A stretch of DNA of 64,000 bases. Source: Oscillospiraceae bacterium (lineage in GTDB: Bacteria; Bacillota; Clostridia; Oscillospirales; Oscillospiraceae). The DNA is taken from positions 62,001 to 126,000 of the forward strand of contig SVKO01000007.1 in NCBI GenBank assembly GCA_015068455.1, read 5' to 3'. The position numbers and the translations under genes were made by a program. Shown one piece after another: positions 32,680-42,259 of this stretch (positions are counted from its first letter, which is position 1; every line of letters begins with the position of its first letter). Below the pieces are notes generated by a model. That model made no database searches and had not been told where the DNA came from. It saw nothing but the letters and a program-made list of their open reading frames with translations.

Positions 32680-32697
32680 GTCAGTGGGGGTCATGCC

Positions 32698-33815
<1,118 letters not shown>

Positions 33816-33819
<4 letters not shown>

Positions 33820-34706
33820 AAAAAGTGATCGTTCCTCCGCAGCGGGTCCAGCCGCATGAGCGGGTGGCGCCGGTACCGTACATGGTCTGGGCGGTGCTGT
33901 TCACCGTGGTGCCCCTGCTGTTCATTGCCTATTACGCCCTTACCGACAACCAGTTTCACTTCACCTTCGACAATATCACCCGCTTCTTCACCGCCACCTC
34001 CACCATGGAGGCCGCGGACGGGACCCAGAAGGTGATCCACACCTATCTGCTGATCTTCTGGCGCAGCTTCAAGCTGGCCCTGATCTCCACAGCCGTATGC
34101 CTGCTCATGGGCTATCCCATCGCCTATATCATCGCCCGGGCAAGTCCGAAGGCCCAGTCCACCATGATCACCCTCATCATGATCCCCATGTGGATGAACT
34201 TCCTGATCCGGACCTACGCCTGGATGACCATCCTGCAGGACACCGGCATCCTCAACGGCATCCTCTCCGCCCTGCACCTGGGCACGGTGAAAATCATCGG
34301 CACCGAGGGGGCCGTGGTGGTGGGCATGGTCTATGACTTCCTGCCCTATATGATCCTGCCCATCTACTCCGTCATGGCCAAGATGGACACCCGCCTTCTG
34401 GAGGCCGCCCGGGATCTGGGCTGCAACTCCCTGGGCGTGCTGCGGCGGGTCATCTTCCCCCTGAGCCTGCCCGGCGTGTTCTCCGGCATCACCATGGTGC
34501 TGGTGCCCTCCATCAGCACCTTCTATATCTCGCAAAAACTCGGCAACGGCAAGTTCTATCTCATCGGCGACGCCATCGAGGGCCAGTACGTGGCGAACAA
34601 TCTCCATTTCGCCGCCGCCATCGCCTTTATCCTGATGGTCGCCCTGCTGCTGTCCATGGCCGTCTTCCAGCGGCTGGCCAACCGCCGCAGCTACGGAGGT
34701 GCCTGA
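33816..34706 (+). CDS. potB: Polyamine ABC transporter permease PotB
   Basis: A 296-residue inner-membrane permease with six helices of the binding-protein-dependent transport family. The EAA loop that contacts PotA is visible as [20 protein letters not shown]. It pairs with the PotC part of the next gene to form the channel. It begins inside the potA stop (ATGA) and ends directly before the next start. Confidence 0.94.
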
Positions 34707-34707
34707 G

Positions 34708-36681
34708 ATGAAGAAAATGTCGAAAATCTATACCGCGCTGATCTTCGCCTTTCTGTTCGCGCCCATCGTCATCCTGCTGGTGTTCTCCTTCAATGCCAGC
34801 AAGAGCCTTTCGGTGTTCTCCGGCTTCTCCTTCAAGTGGTACCGGGAGCTGCTGCGCGACGGCGAGACCCTCATCAGCCTGAAAAACACCCTGATCCTGG
34901 CCTTCAGCGCCTCGATCATCTCCACCGTCATGGGCACCGCCGCCGCCGTGGGCATGCACAAGCTGCGCAATCGCTACCTGCGCGCCGCCATGGATTCCGT
35001 GACCAACATCCCCATGATCAATCCGGACATCATCACCGGTATCTCCCTGATGCTGATGTTCGTGTTCGTGGGCTCCCGTCTGGGCCGGGCCACCAGCCTG
35101 GGCTTCGGCACCATGCTGATCGCCCACATCACCTTCTGCCTGCCCTACGTGATCCTGCAGGTGCTGCCCAAGCTGCAGCAGATGGACAAATCCCTGCCCG
35201 AGGCCGCCATGGATCTGGGCTGCACCCCCATGCGGGCCTTCCTGCGCGCCGAGCTGCCGGAGATCCTGCCCGGCATCATCACCGGCATGATCATGGCCTT
35301 CACCCTGTCGCTGGACGACTTCGTCATCAGCTACTTCACCCAGGGCAACAATTTCCAGACCCTGCCCATCCGCATCTACTCCATGACGAAGAAGACCGTC
35401 ACGCCGAAGATGTACGCCCTGGCCACCTTGATCTTCTTCACGATCCTGGCCCTGCTGCTGGCCTCCAACTTCATCGGCGACGAGGACACGCGCCGCCTGC
35501 GTGAGGAGCGCCAGAAGCGCCGCGGCAAGGCGGCCCAGCCGAAGAAGCGCCGCCGCGAGCTCAGCGAGAAAACCAAGCGCCGCATCGTTTACAGCGCGCT
35601 GGGCGTGGCCGCCGCGGGCGCCCTGCTCTTCGCCCTGATCCCGCCCCAGCCCCAGGTGCTGAACGTCTATAACTGGGGCGAGTATATCTCCGACGGCTCC
35701 GAGGACAGCCTGGATACCATCGCCGCCTTTGAGGACTGGTACCAGGAGACCTACGGCCAGCGCATCCAGGTCAACTACGCCACCTTCACCAGCAATGAGG
35801 ACATGTACGCCAAGCTCAAGTCCGGCGCTGTCAGCTACGACGTGATCATCCCCTCGGACTATATGATCGCCCGTATGCGCGAGGAAAACATGCTCCTGCC
35901 GCTGGACTACGGCAACATCCCCAACTACGAAAACATCCCCGACAATTTCCGTAATCTCTACTACGACGAGAACAACGAATACACCGTGCCCTATACCTAC
36001 GGCGTGGTGGGCGTCATCTACAACGCCAACGCCGTGGACGAGGCCGACGCGGAGGGCTGGGATCTGCTCTGGAACAAGAAATATGCCGGCCAGATCCTGC
36101 AGTTCAACAACAACCGTGACGCCTTCGGCACCGCCATGTATAAGCTGGGCATCGACGTCAACACTGCGGACAAGGCTGACTGGGACCGCGCCCTGGCCGA
36201 GCTTAAGGATCAGAACCCCCTGGTCAAGAGCTATGTCATGGACGAGATCTACAACATGATGGAGTCCGGCGAGGCCGCCGCGGCCGCCTATTATGCCGGC
36301 GACTACTTCACCATGCTCGACGCCCAGGCGGACAATGTGGATCTGCAGTTCTACTATCCCGAACGCACCAACTATTTCGTCGACGCCATGTGCATCCCCT
36401 CCTGCTGCCAGAGCAAGGAGCTGGCGGAGATCTTCATCAACTATATGCTCTCCGAGGAGCCCGCCGTGGCCAACGCCGAATATATCTACTACGCCTCCCC
36501 CAACCGGCTGGTGTATGAGAATGAGGACTATATCGACGAAATGGGTGAGGAAGCCATGGACATCCTCTACCAGGGACAGGACAAATTCCAGGAGAACTAC
36601 AACGCCTACGCCTACCGCAGTCTCGATCCGGAAACATTGGATTATGTCAACTCCCTGTGGGAGAATCTCAAGATCAACTGA
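34708..36681 (+). CDS. potCD: Fused permease PotC and polyamine-binding protein PotD
   Basis: A 657-residue fusion. Residues 1-about 257 are the PotC permease with six helices and an EAA loop (LPEAAMDLGCTPMRAFLRAE). A very basic linker (about 258-290) leads to an extra membrane helix (about 291-313). Residues about 316-657 are the PotD solute-binding domain (LNVYNWGEYISDGSEDSLDT to the YRSLDPE end). The added helix would place PotD outside the cell while keeping it tied to the channel, replacing the usual lipoprotein anchor. ATG 34708 follows GGAGG; the in-frame GTG 34699 lies on that RBS. Confidence 0.94.
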   Translation: MKKMSKIYTALIFAFLFAPIVILLVFSFNASKSLSVFSGFSFKWYRELLRDGETLISLKNTLILAFSASIISTVMGTAAAVGMHKLRNRYLRAAMDSVTNIPMINPDIITGISLMLMFVFVGSRLGRATSLGFGTMLIAHITFCLPYVILQVLPKLQQMDKSLPEAAMDLGCTPMRAFLRAELPEILPGIITGMIMAFTLSLDDFVISYFTQGNNFQTLPIRIYSMTKKTVTPKMYALATLIFFTILALLLASNFIGDEDTRRLREERQKRRGKAAQPKKRRRELSEKTKRRIVYSALGVAAAGALLFALIPPQPQVLNVYNWGEYISDGSEDSLDTIAAFEDWYQETYGQRIQVNYATFTSNEDMYAKLKSGAVSYDVIIPSDYMIARMREENMLLPLDYGNIPNYENIPDNFRNLYYDENNEYTVPYTYGVVGVIYNANAVDEADAEGWDLLWNKKYAGQILQFNNNRDAFGTAMYKLGIDVNTADKADWDRALAELKDQNPLVKSYVMDEIYNMMESGEAAAAAYYAGDYFTMLDAQADNVDLQFYYPERTNYFVDAMCIPSCCQSKELAEIFINYMLSEEPAVANAEYIYYASPNRLVYENEDYIDEMGEEAMDILYQGQDKFQENYNAYAYRSLDPETLDYVNSLWENLKIN

Positions 36682-36685
36682 CAGA

Positions 36686-36722
36686 AAATCCCGACGCTCA
36701 CCAAGAGCGCCGGGATTTTTTT
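36686..36722 (+). terminator. Terminator of the pot operon
   Basis: AAATCCCG-CGCTC pairs with GAGCG-CGGGATTT (36686-36718), followed by a run of T. Confidence 0.85.
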
Positions 36723-36828
36723 GCGCCGCGGACAGGATGAAACAGGAAAGGCAAAACAAGACGCGTCCGCATGCCTGTCCCCGGAGCGCATACACAGCCT
36801 CCGCCCCGCCGACGATCCATTTTTCCTC

Positions 36829-36857
36829 TTGACATTTTCCTGTCAATATGGTATTCT
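36829..36857 (+). promoter_or_regulatory. Promoter without an obvious gene
   Basis: Consensus TTGACA (36829-36834) and TATTCT (36852-36857), 17-base spacing. The -35 is also the left arm of the inverted repeat TTGACA-TTTTCC-TGTCAA. Confidence 0.65.
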
Positions 36858-36859
36858 TT

Positions 36860-36877
36860 GGTTAGCCATGACTAACC
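36860..36877. promoter_or_regulatory. Palindrome GGTTAG-N6-CTAACC (metal-regulator-box-like)
   Basis: Perfect 6-bp arms around CCATGA, positioned at the expected transcription start. The TTAG...CTAA core resembles operators of DtxR/MntR-type iron or manganese repressors; this is a resemblance only. Confidence 0.45.
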
Positions 36878-37036
36878 TCTGGCGAGAGCTTTCGGCGCCG
36901 GGTGTTTACTGCACTCTTCTTTCTCCTCCCGGCGCCGATCTCCCACGCTGATACCGCGCCCCGCACAGGCGGCCGTGCGTACCTCCATAAAAAACAGTCG
37001 AGCGCTCCCCCGCGGGAACGCTCGATTGTTTTTATT
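36864..37036 (+). ncRNA. Candidate small transcript between potCD and the PH-like gene
   Basis: A transcript from the promoter at 36829-36857 would run about 170 nt to the bidirectional terminator. It holds a GC-rich inverted repeat (CGGCGCCGGG near 36893 with CCCGGCGCCG near 36927) and no frame with a good RBS. It is either a metal-responsive small RNA or the surviving control region of a deleted gene. Confidence 0.35.
36988..37036. terminator. Bidirectional terminator
   Basis: CAGTCGAGCG-TCCC pairs with GGGA-CGCTCGATTG (36995-37028), with A-run on the left (36989-36994) and T-run on the right (37029-37033). It overlaps the stop codon of the - strand gene. Confidence 0.8.
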
Positions 37037-37667
37037 CCGGGCCGTCCTCCGCGCCGCTTTGCGCCGCGCGGCACTCCATTCTTCTTGCCCGCCACAGTTT
37101 TTCTACGGTCCTGTCCGGCCGAAAAACCCCGTTATTGTAATACGAACGCTCGGAAACAGCAAAGATAAACGGGACGCTTTTGAATTCTTCGGCGCTCATG
37201 GTCCCCGCGGCCAGTTTTGCCGCCAGCTCATCGAGGCTGTTCTCTGCGATCCTTCCCGCGTCCGACAGGCGATGCTTCCGGAATATCGAGATCGACTTGC
37301 CGCCAAAGGATGCCGCGCGCTGCAGGATCAGCAGCGCGTAGACGATTTTCGTTGCACTCACATCGGGCGTCACATATCTGAAATCCTTCACGTCATTCCA
37401 GTCGATCGATGCAAGCTCCCCTCCCTCTTTGGAAAGAACATGAATCCCATCCGCCCGGAACTCCGTCCGGACGGGCGGCTGACGGAGGCAGGACAAAAAA
37501 TAAAGCAAACCAATTACTGAAACACAGAGCATGGCCAGCAGCATGGCTTTGACGCCGGCGTCACAGTCATTCCATCGGGTGAATGCTACAACTGCTCCGT
37601 AAACCGTCAGTAATGAGAACATAACGCCCAAGCAAATATAAACTTCTTTCATCCCGCGGTATTTCAT
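37032..37667 (-). CDS. Two-helix membrane protein with PH-like domain
   Basis: About 211 residues from ATG 37667 (MKYRGMKEVY). Two membrane helices (about 9-28 and 38-60) are followed by a beta-rich cytoplasmic domain (RTEFRADGIHVLSKEGGELA, then IDWNDVKDFRYV) resembling YcxB-like PH domains, then a helical tail. No function is known. No strong RBS is seen before 37667, so the start is uncertain; the long open frame further upstream is GC-artefact sequence crossing the DUF2812 gene. Confidence 0.6.
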   Translation of the reverse strand: MKYRGMKEVYICLGVMFSLLTVYGAVVAFTRWNDCDAGVKAMLLAMLCVSVIGLLYFLSCLRQPPVRTEFRADGIHVLSKEGGELASIDWNDVKDFRYVTPDVSATKIVYALLILQRAASFGGKSISIFRKHRLSDAGRIAENSLDELAAKLAAGTMSAEEFKSVPFIFAVSERSYYNNGVFRPDRTVEKLWRARRMECRAAQSGAEDGPE

Positions 37668-37743
37668 TTCCTGGTCTATCTCCTTCAGATAAAGATATAA
37701 GATATGTTCGGGCTGACGCGGACATCGGCATCGCGCTGAAACC

Positions 37744-37762
37744 CCGGGCCGCCGGAGGCAGG
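37744..37762. repeat. Dispersed intergenic repeat, copy 1
   Basis: CCGGGCCGCCGGAGGCAGG occurs here and again at 38539-38557, each time in a gap after - strand genes and preceded by GAAAC. Probably an extragenic repeat family of this genome. Confidence 0.55.
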
Positions 37763-37798
37763 CAGACGCATACTTTGAAATCCGCGAGCCGGAAACAC

Positions 37799-38377
37799 TC
37801 AGTACCGAATCCGCTTCCGGCGCAGGGCGCACAGACCGGTAATGTGGTAGCCGGTCAGAAAGAGGCTCAGGATTGCTAAAAACAGGACAACAATGCCGGA
37901 GACAGAAACGGGAAAACCATGCGCTGCCAATGACCAGCCAACAAGCAAACCGCAAGCCGCAAGCGCAAACAGCCAGAAGCACAGACTTTTTCGAGCCTGC
38001 CTCCGCAGATAGAGATTGCGCGCCAGCCGCAGCTCCAGCAGATCGCCCTCCCCGATCGGCGCGAGAACCCGATAGGCGTTCTCCCATGCAAAAAATCCGG
38101 GGAGAAGTACAGGCATTTTTATTTCGTCTGCATTTTGGTTGCGTTTCAGCCAGCCCTCCGCATCAAACATATGCTCCGCTTTTTCTCCGAAGGTCATAAA
38201 CCATTGGGCATGCTTCGGCTCCGCCGCTTGAAAGATCAATCGCCGAAAATGGGTGCTGCTCACCAGCCGCCAGCCGGACACCTCCTGCTCGGACAGCCAG
38301 GCATCCAGCGCATCCGTTTGCCAGTAAGGACGAAGCCAGTACTTTTTCATTGTTCCGGTAATGTCGGTTCCTCTCAT
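37799..38377 (-). CDS. DUF2812 membrane protein
   Basis: A 192-residue protein with the DUF2812 N-terminal domain (TMKKYWLRPYWQTDALDAWL, then SEQEVSGWRLVS) and two C-terminal membrane helices. DUF2812 proteins are usually encoded next to a PadR regulator and are thought to act as its membrane partner; no PadR gene is seen here. It lies upstream of the PH-like gene on the same strand, with a 131-base gap. Confidence 0.78.
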   Translation of the reverse strand: MRGTDITGTMKKYWLRPYWQTDALDAWLSEQEVSGWRLVSSTHFRRLIFQAAEPKHAQWFMTFGEKAEHMFDAEGWLKRNQNADEIKMPVLLPGFFAWENAYRVLAPIGEGDLLELRLARNLYLRRQARKSLCFWLFALAACGLLVGWSLAAHGFPVSVSGIVVLFLAILSLFLTGYHITGLCALRRKRIRY

Positions 38378-38433
38378 GCGAAATGCCTCGTTCCAAGATT
38401 ATTCATTGTTACGGAGTGCACTGTGTGGGGATT

Positions 38434-38541
38434 CTCAAGGGGATTTCCCCTTGAGCCGTTTCAAATAGGGGTCCGGGGGAAGAAATCGGAATCTTCCCCC
38501 GGCCGTTTCTTTCCCCGGTTTCTTGACGGGACAAGAAACCG
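38434..38541. repeat. Cluster of three perfect extragenic hairpins
   Basis: Three consecutive inverted repeats: CTCAAGGGG/CCCCTTGAG (38434-38455), CCGGGGGAAG/CTTCCCCCGG (38473-38502) and CGGTTTCTTG/CAAGAAACCG (38516-38541). They run straight into the dispersed repeat at 38539. None has a T-run on both sides; the arrangement resembles REP/BIME-type elements. Confidence 0.65.
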
Positions 38542-38557
38542 GGCCGCCGGAGGCAGG
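38539..38557. repeat. Dispersed intergenic repeat, copy 2
   Basis: Second copy of CCGGGCCGCCGGAGGCAGG (first at 37744-37762), here fused to the hairpin cluster. Confidence 0.55.
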
Positions 38558-38658
38558 ACAGACCGTCAATCCTCCGCCAGGCCAAATCCTTCCTCTCAAG
38601 GGGAAGGCTTTCTCCCTCAACCGGCAGGGAGCCGTCGACGGCAGGCAGCCGCATGCTG

Positions 38659-39339
38659 TTACATGATCGGGCCGGGATATGGCTTGCCGAAGACGATTTT
38701 ATATCGTTCCCGATTGATCCCGTCACGGGCGCGCCACCAGTTGACCGGATAGAGAAGCTCGCTGTCCGTCTCCGGATTTCTCACATAGATATTGCAGAAC
38801 CGGTCCGCATAGCACGGCGCTCTGGGCGAGGACAGCACGCCGCAGATCCCCAAAGCATTCAGAAGGTCGTCGATCTCATAGGCGTTGGATTTTAAGATCT
38901 TGCTTCGGGTGATCACCTTTTGCAGAGCGCGTCCTCTCTGATTCGGTGCAAGTGCATATACGCATTGCAGGACTTTTTGAAGCAGCAATTCGTCGTTTTC
39001 CGTATGCTGCACCGACGGCAGCGTCAGAAAATGCTCCAGCACCAGCAGGCACTGGCGTGGATTCGTATCAACCAGCCCGTAATCCGGTTTCAGATCCCAA
39101 TCTCTGTGCCAATTGCAAATTGCGCAGCACCAGGTGTCCGTCGGTGCATGGTCGGGAATGGCGACGGCATACCAGTAACTGCCCAGCACGGCTCGGTATT
39201 CCAGCGCCCGCGTGGAAAGACTGTATAGAAACGCGTTGGCAGCCATCTCAGGTGTCATTTGCTTCCATACAGACCGCAGTGTCTGCAATATGGCCTCATG
39301 CTCCGCATGGGGACCGATGGGCGTGATCTTACTGCTCAT
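38659..39339 (-). CDS. Hypothetical protein
   Basis: A 226-residue soluble protein that I do not recognise. It begins with a helical region (HEAILQTLRSVWKQMTPEMA), has a Trp/Cys-rich middle (DTWCCAICNWHRDW), and ends in PVNWWRARDGINRERYKIVF. It has no signal peptide or membrane helix. Its start overlaps the end of the aldo/keto reductase gene by 11 bases, so it is probably translated from the same message. Confidence 0.7.
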   Translation of the reverse strand: MSSKITPIGPHAEHEAILQTLRSVWKQMTPEMAANAFLYSLSTRALEYRAVLGSYWYAVAIPDHAPTDTWCCAICNWHRDWDLKPDYGLVDTNPRQCLLVLEHFLTLPSVQHTENDELLLQKVLQCVYALAPNQRGRALQKVITRSKILKSNAYEIDDLLNALGICGVLSSPRAPCYADRFCNIYVRNPETDSELLYPVNWWRARDGINRERYKIVFGKPYPGPIM

Positions 39340-40360
39340 TGTTCTCTCGGCTGGGGCCGTAGGTGCGCCAGTCGGCGAGATTGCGGGCCATGAGCTCCGG
39401 CGGGTTGAGGCCGTAGGGGCAGCGGGAGGCGCACAGGCCGCAGCCGAGGCAGTCCTCGATCCGCTCCATCTTCTCGGTCCATTCCGGCGTATAGTACTGC
39501 TGCCAGGGGCTGCGGCGCAGGAGCATGTCCATGCGGGCGCAGTTGCGGATCTCGATGCCCATGGGGCAGGGCATGCAGTAGCCGCAGCTGCGGCAGAAGG
39601 TGCCGCTCAGGGCGGCCCGGTCGGCTTCAATGACGGCGCGAAGCTTGTCGTCCATGACCGGATTCTCCTCGGCCACGGCCAGCCATTCGGCCAGCTCCTC
39701 GGGGCGCTGGATGCCCCAGATGGGCACCACGTTGTCATACTGGCCCATGAACGCGTGGCAGGCCGCCGCGTTGGTCAGAAGCCCGCCCGCCAGGCCCTTC
39801 ATGGCGATGAAGCCCATGTCGGCCTGCTTGCAGGCCTCCGCCAGGGCCAGATCCTCCGGCGCGGAGATATAGCTGAAGGGGAACTGCAGGGTCTCGTACA
39901 GGCCGGATTCGATGGCCTGCTTCGCCACGCTCAGGCGGTGGGCGGTGATGCCGACGTGGTTCGTCCAGCCCCGGCGTTTGGCCTCCAGGGCGCCCTGATA
40001 GGCCCCCTTCGGGTCGTCGGGATCGGGGAACTCGTCGGGATTGTGGAGCTGCAGCAGATCCACATGGTCCGTTTTCAGCATTTTCAGGCTGTTCTCCACA
40101 TGGCGCAGCACCCCGTCATAGTCCGAAGCGCCGGACTTGGTGGCGATGACGATGTCGCCGCGCACATCCGCCAGGGCCAGGCCGAGCTTCTTCTCGCTGT
40201 CGGTATAGGCGTTGGCGGTGTCGAAGAAGCGGATGCCGCCGTCGTAGGCCGCGCGCAGCAGGTCCACCGCCTCGTCCACCGTGCACCGCTGCAGGGGCAG
40301 ACAGCCCATGGAGGGCTTCGTGACGGTCAGTTCCGTTTTGCCGAGTCTGAGATATTCCAT
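39329..40360 (-). CDS. Aldo/keto reductase with C-terminal 4Fe-4S domain
   Basis: A 343-residue NAD(P)H-dependent oxidoreductase. The AKR barrel shows GIRFFDTANAYTDSEKKLG (catalytic Asp and Tyr), the Lys in IATKSG and the His in LLQLHNPDEF. The C-terminus adds CRSCGYCMPCPMGIEI and CLGCGLCASRCPYGL, ferredoxin-type cysteine sets, as in a clostridial AKR subgroup. The iron-sulfur part suggests electron transfer linked to an unknown carbonyl substrate. A hairpin-rich gap lies upstream. Confidence 0.92.
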   Translation of the reverse strand: MEYLRLGKTELTVTKPSMGCLPLQRCTVDEAVDLLRAAYDGGIRFFDTANAYTDSEKKLGLALADVRGDIVIATKSGASDYDGVLRHVENSLKMLKTDHVDLLQLHNPDEFPDPDDPKGAYQGALEAKRRGWTNHVGITAHRLSVAKQAIESGLYETLQFPFSYISAPEDLALAEACKQADMGFIAMKGLAGGLLTNAAACHAFMGQYDNVVPIWGIQRPEELAEWLAVAEENPVMDDKLRAVIEADRAALSGTFCRSCGYCMPCPMGIEIRNCARMDMLLRRSPWQQYYTPEWTEKMERIEDCLGCGLCASRCPYGLNPPELMARNLADWRTYGPSRENNEQ

Positions 40361-40425
40361 GGGATCGCTTCCTTTCGTTTTCTTTGCTCCAGTATATCAC
40401 GGCCGCGAAACCGGCGCAATAAGGA

Positions 40426-40557
40426 AACCGCCCGTTCCCGGGCGGTTCAGCGTGTCAAAAAAGTATTTTTGCCCCGCTGCGTGCGTTTTCCAAGCTTTTG
40501 GAAAAGTTTGGAAAACGGTTTGATTGGACGCGAAAGGAAACCCTGACGGTTTCCTTT
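40426..40557. repeat. Second extragenic hairpin cluster
   Basis: Three inverted repeats in the 262-base gap after the aminotransferase gene: AACCGCCCG/CGGGCGGTT (40426-40447), TTTTCCAA/TTGGAAAA (40486-40505) and AAAGGAAACC/GGTTTCCTTT (40533-40557). The first may serve as terminator of the aro operon on the - strand, though its T-run is weak. Confidence 0.55.
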
Positions 40558-40622
40558 CACACTTTCCTTCCCTCCGATTCTTGAAGCCTTCCAAGTTTTT
40601 TGACAGTCTCGGTTTTCATCGC

Positions 40623-41807
40623 TTATTTCCCGTTGATGAGCTCCTCAAAGACCGGCAGGCTGCGGCGGATCATATCGTTGGACACGCAGTAGCAGATGCG
40701 GAAGTACTCCCGGCAGCCGAAGCTGGTGCCCGGCACGACCAGCAGATTCTTCTGCTTCGCCTTCTCCGAGAAGGCCTCGCTGTCGCCGTCCGGGGCCTGG
40801 ATGAACAGGTAGAACGCCCCGTCGGGCTTGGCCATGTGATAGCCCATGCGGCTGAGCTCGCGGTACAGCAGGGTGCGGTTCTCGTCATAGGCGGCCAGAT
40901 CGGGCATCTGCGTCACGCAGCGGGCCACGACGCGCTGCAGCAGCGACGGCGGGCACACATGGCCGCAGATCCGGGCCGCGCCGGCCACGGCGCAGTAGAG
41001 GGCCTCGGCGTCGGCGCAGGCATCCGGCACCAGCACGTAGCCGATGCGCTCGCCGGGCAGGCTCAGGGACTTGGACCAGGAGTAGCACACCACGGTGTTC
41101 TCATAGATCGCGGGCACCCAGGGGGCCTGTACGCCGCCGTAGACCAGCTCGCGGTAGGGCTCGTCGGCGATCAGATAGACGGGATGGCCGAATTCCTCCC
41201 CCTTGGCGCGCAGGATCGCGGCCAGGCGCTCCAGCGTCTCCCGGGTATAGACCACGCCGGAGGGGTTGTTGGGGGAATTGATGATGACGCCCTGGGTATT
41301 GGCATTGACGGCGGCCTCCAGGGCTTCGAAGTTGATCTGGAAATGCTCCATATCCGGGGGCACCACGGTGAATTTCCCGCCGTTGGCCTCGGTGAAGGGG
41401 CGGTACTCCGGGAAGAAGGGGGCCACGGTGAGGATCTCGGCCTCCGGGCCGGTGATCAGCGCCTTGAGCACCGACACCAGCGCCGGAGCCGCGCCGCAGG
41501 TGAAGAACAGGTTCTCCGGCCGGACGCCGGCTTGAAAGCGCGCGTTGAGGTCGTCTGCCACGGCCTTTCTGACCCCATCGTAGCCCGCGGCGGAGGTGTA
41601 GCCGTGGACCTGCAGGGTGTTTTCATTCTCCACAATGTCCCGGATGGACTCGTTCACAAGGGCCGGAGCCGGGATGGAGGGGTTGCCCAGGGAATAGTCG
41701 AACACGTTCTCCTTCCCCACCGCCTTTGCCTGGCGCAGGCCGTACTCAAACAGCTCGCGGATGCACGAGCGCATGGCGCCCAGTTCATACATCGTATTGT
41801 TCAGCAT
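40623..41807 (-). CDS. Class I PLP-dependent aminotransferase ending the aro operon
   Basis: A 394-residue fold-type I aminotransferase (aspartate/aromatic group). The PLP lysine is in CYSWSKSLSLPGERIGY, with NSPNNPSGVVY and ADEPYREL contacting the cofactor and Arg in FRICYCVSN binding the substrate carboxylate. As the last gene of the operon that makes prephenate-derived keto acids it is well placed to convert phenylpyruvate and hydroxyphenylpyruvate to Phe and Tyr; aspartate activity is equally possible from sequence. It overlaps aroQ by 7 bases. Confidence 0.88.
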   Translation of the reverse strand: MLNNTMYELGAMRSCIRELFEYGLRQAKAVGKENVFDYSLGNPSIPAPALVNESIRDIVENENTLQVHGYTSAAGYDGVRKAVADDLNARFQAGVRPENLFFTCGAAPALVSVLKALITGPEAEILTVAPFFPEYRPFTEANGGKFTVVPPDMEHFQINFEALEAAVNANTQGVIINSPNNPSGVVYTRETLERLAAILRAKGEEFGHPVYLIADEPYRELVYGGVQAPWVPAIYENTVVCYSWSKSLSLPGERIGYVLVPDACADAEALYCAVAGAARICGHVCPPSLLQRVVARCVTQMPDLAAYDENRTLLYRELSRMGYHMAKPDGAFYLFIQAPDGDSEAFSEKAKQKNLLVVPGTSFGCREYFRICYCVSNDMIRRSLPVFEELINGK

Positions 41808-42259
41808 GTTTCTTCTCCTTCTCTATGTGCATTCAGATATTCGACCAGGAAATCAATGGCTTCGCGGTAGCTGTCGAAGCCCCTGCCCTTGCAGGTGGTG
41901 AGGCACGCGAGCCCTGCGTAGGACACCGCCCGGAAGGGTTCCCGCGCGTCCACGTCGGACAGATGCACCTCCGCCGCGGGGAGCGACACCGCCTTGAGGG
42001 CGTCCAGAATGGCGACGCTGGTGTGGGTATAGGCGGCGGGATTCAGCACGATGGCGTCGAATTTTCCCAGTGCCTCCTGGATCCAGTCCACCAGCACGCC
42101 CTCATGGTTCGACTGGCGGATCTCGCACCCGACGCCCAATTGACGGCAATGGTTCTCGAGGAACCGCACGAGATCGGCATAGGTGCGTTTTCCATAAATG
42201 TCCGGCTCGCGCACGCCCAGAAGGTTCAGGTTCGGGCCGTTTAGAATGAGGATTTTCAT
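41801..42259 (-). CDS. aroQ: Type II 3-dehydroquinate dehydratase
   Basis: A 152-residue dodecameric-type dehydratase converting 3-dehydroquinate to 3-dehydroshikimate. It starts MKILILNGPNLNLLGVREPD, with the active-site Tyr in DIYGKRTYADL, NPAAYTHTSVAI and the His in EVHLSDVDAREPFR. The length is the family norm. ATG 42259 overlaps the aroE-aroK stop by 4 bases; the longer open frame upstream is inside that gene. Confidence 0.95.
   Translation of the reverse strand: MKILILNGPNLNLLGVREPDIYGKRTYADLVRFLENHCRQLGVGCEIRQSNHEGVLVDWIQEALGKFDAIVLNPAAYTHTSVAILDALKAVSLPAAEVHLSDVDAREPFRAVSYAGLACLTTCKGRGFDSYREAIDFLVEYLNAHREGEETC

Noticed and set aside
36902-37168. Open frame beginning with a signal-peptide-like stretch (MFTALFFLLPAPISHA)
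   Set aside because: No ribosome site precedes the GTG, the frame runs through a strong terminator hairpin and into the antisense of the PH-like gene, and composition after the first 20 codons is not protein-like.
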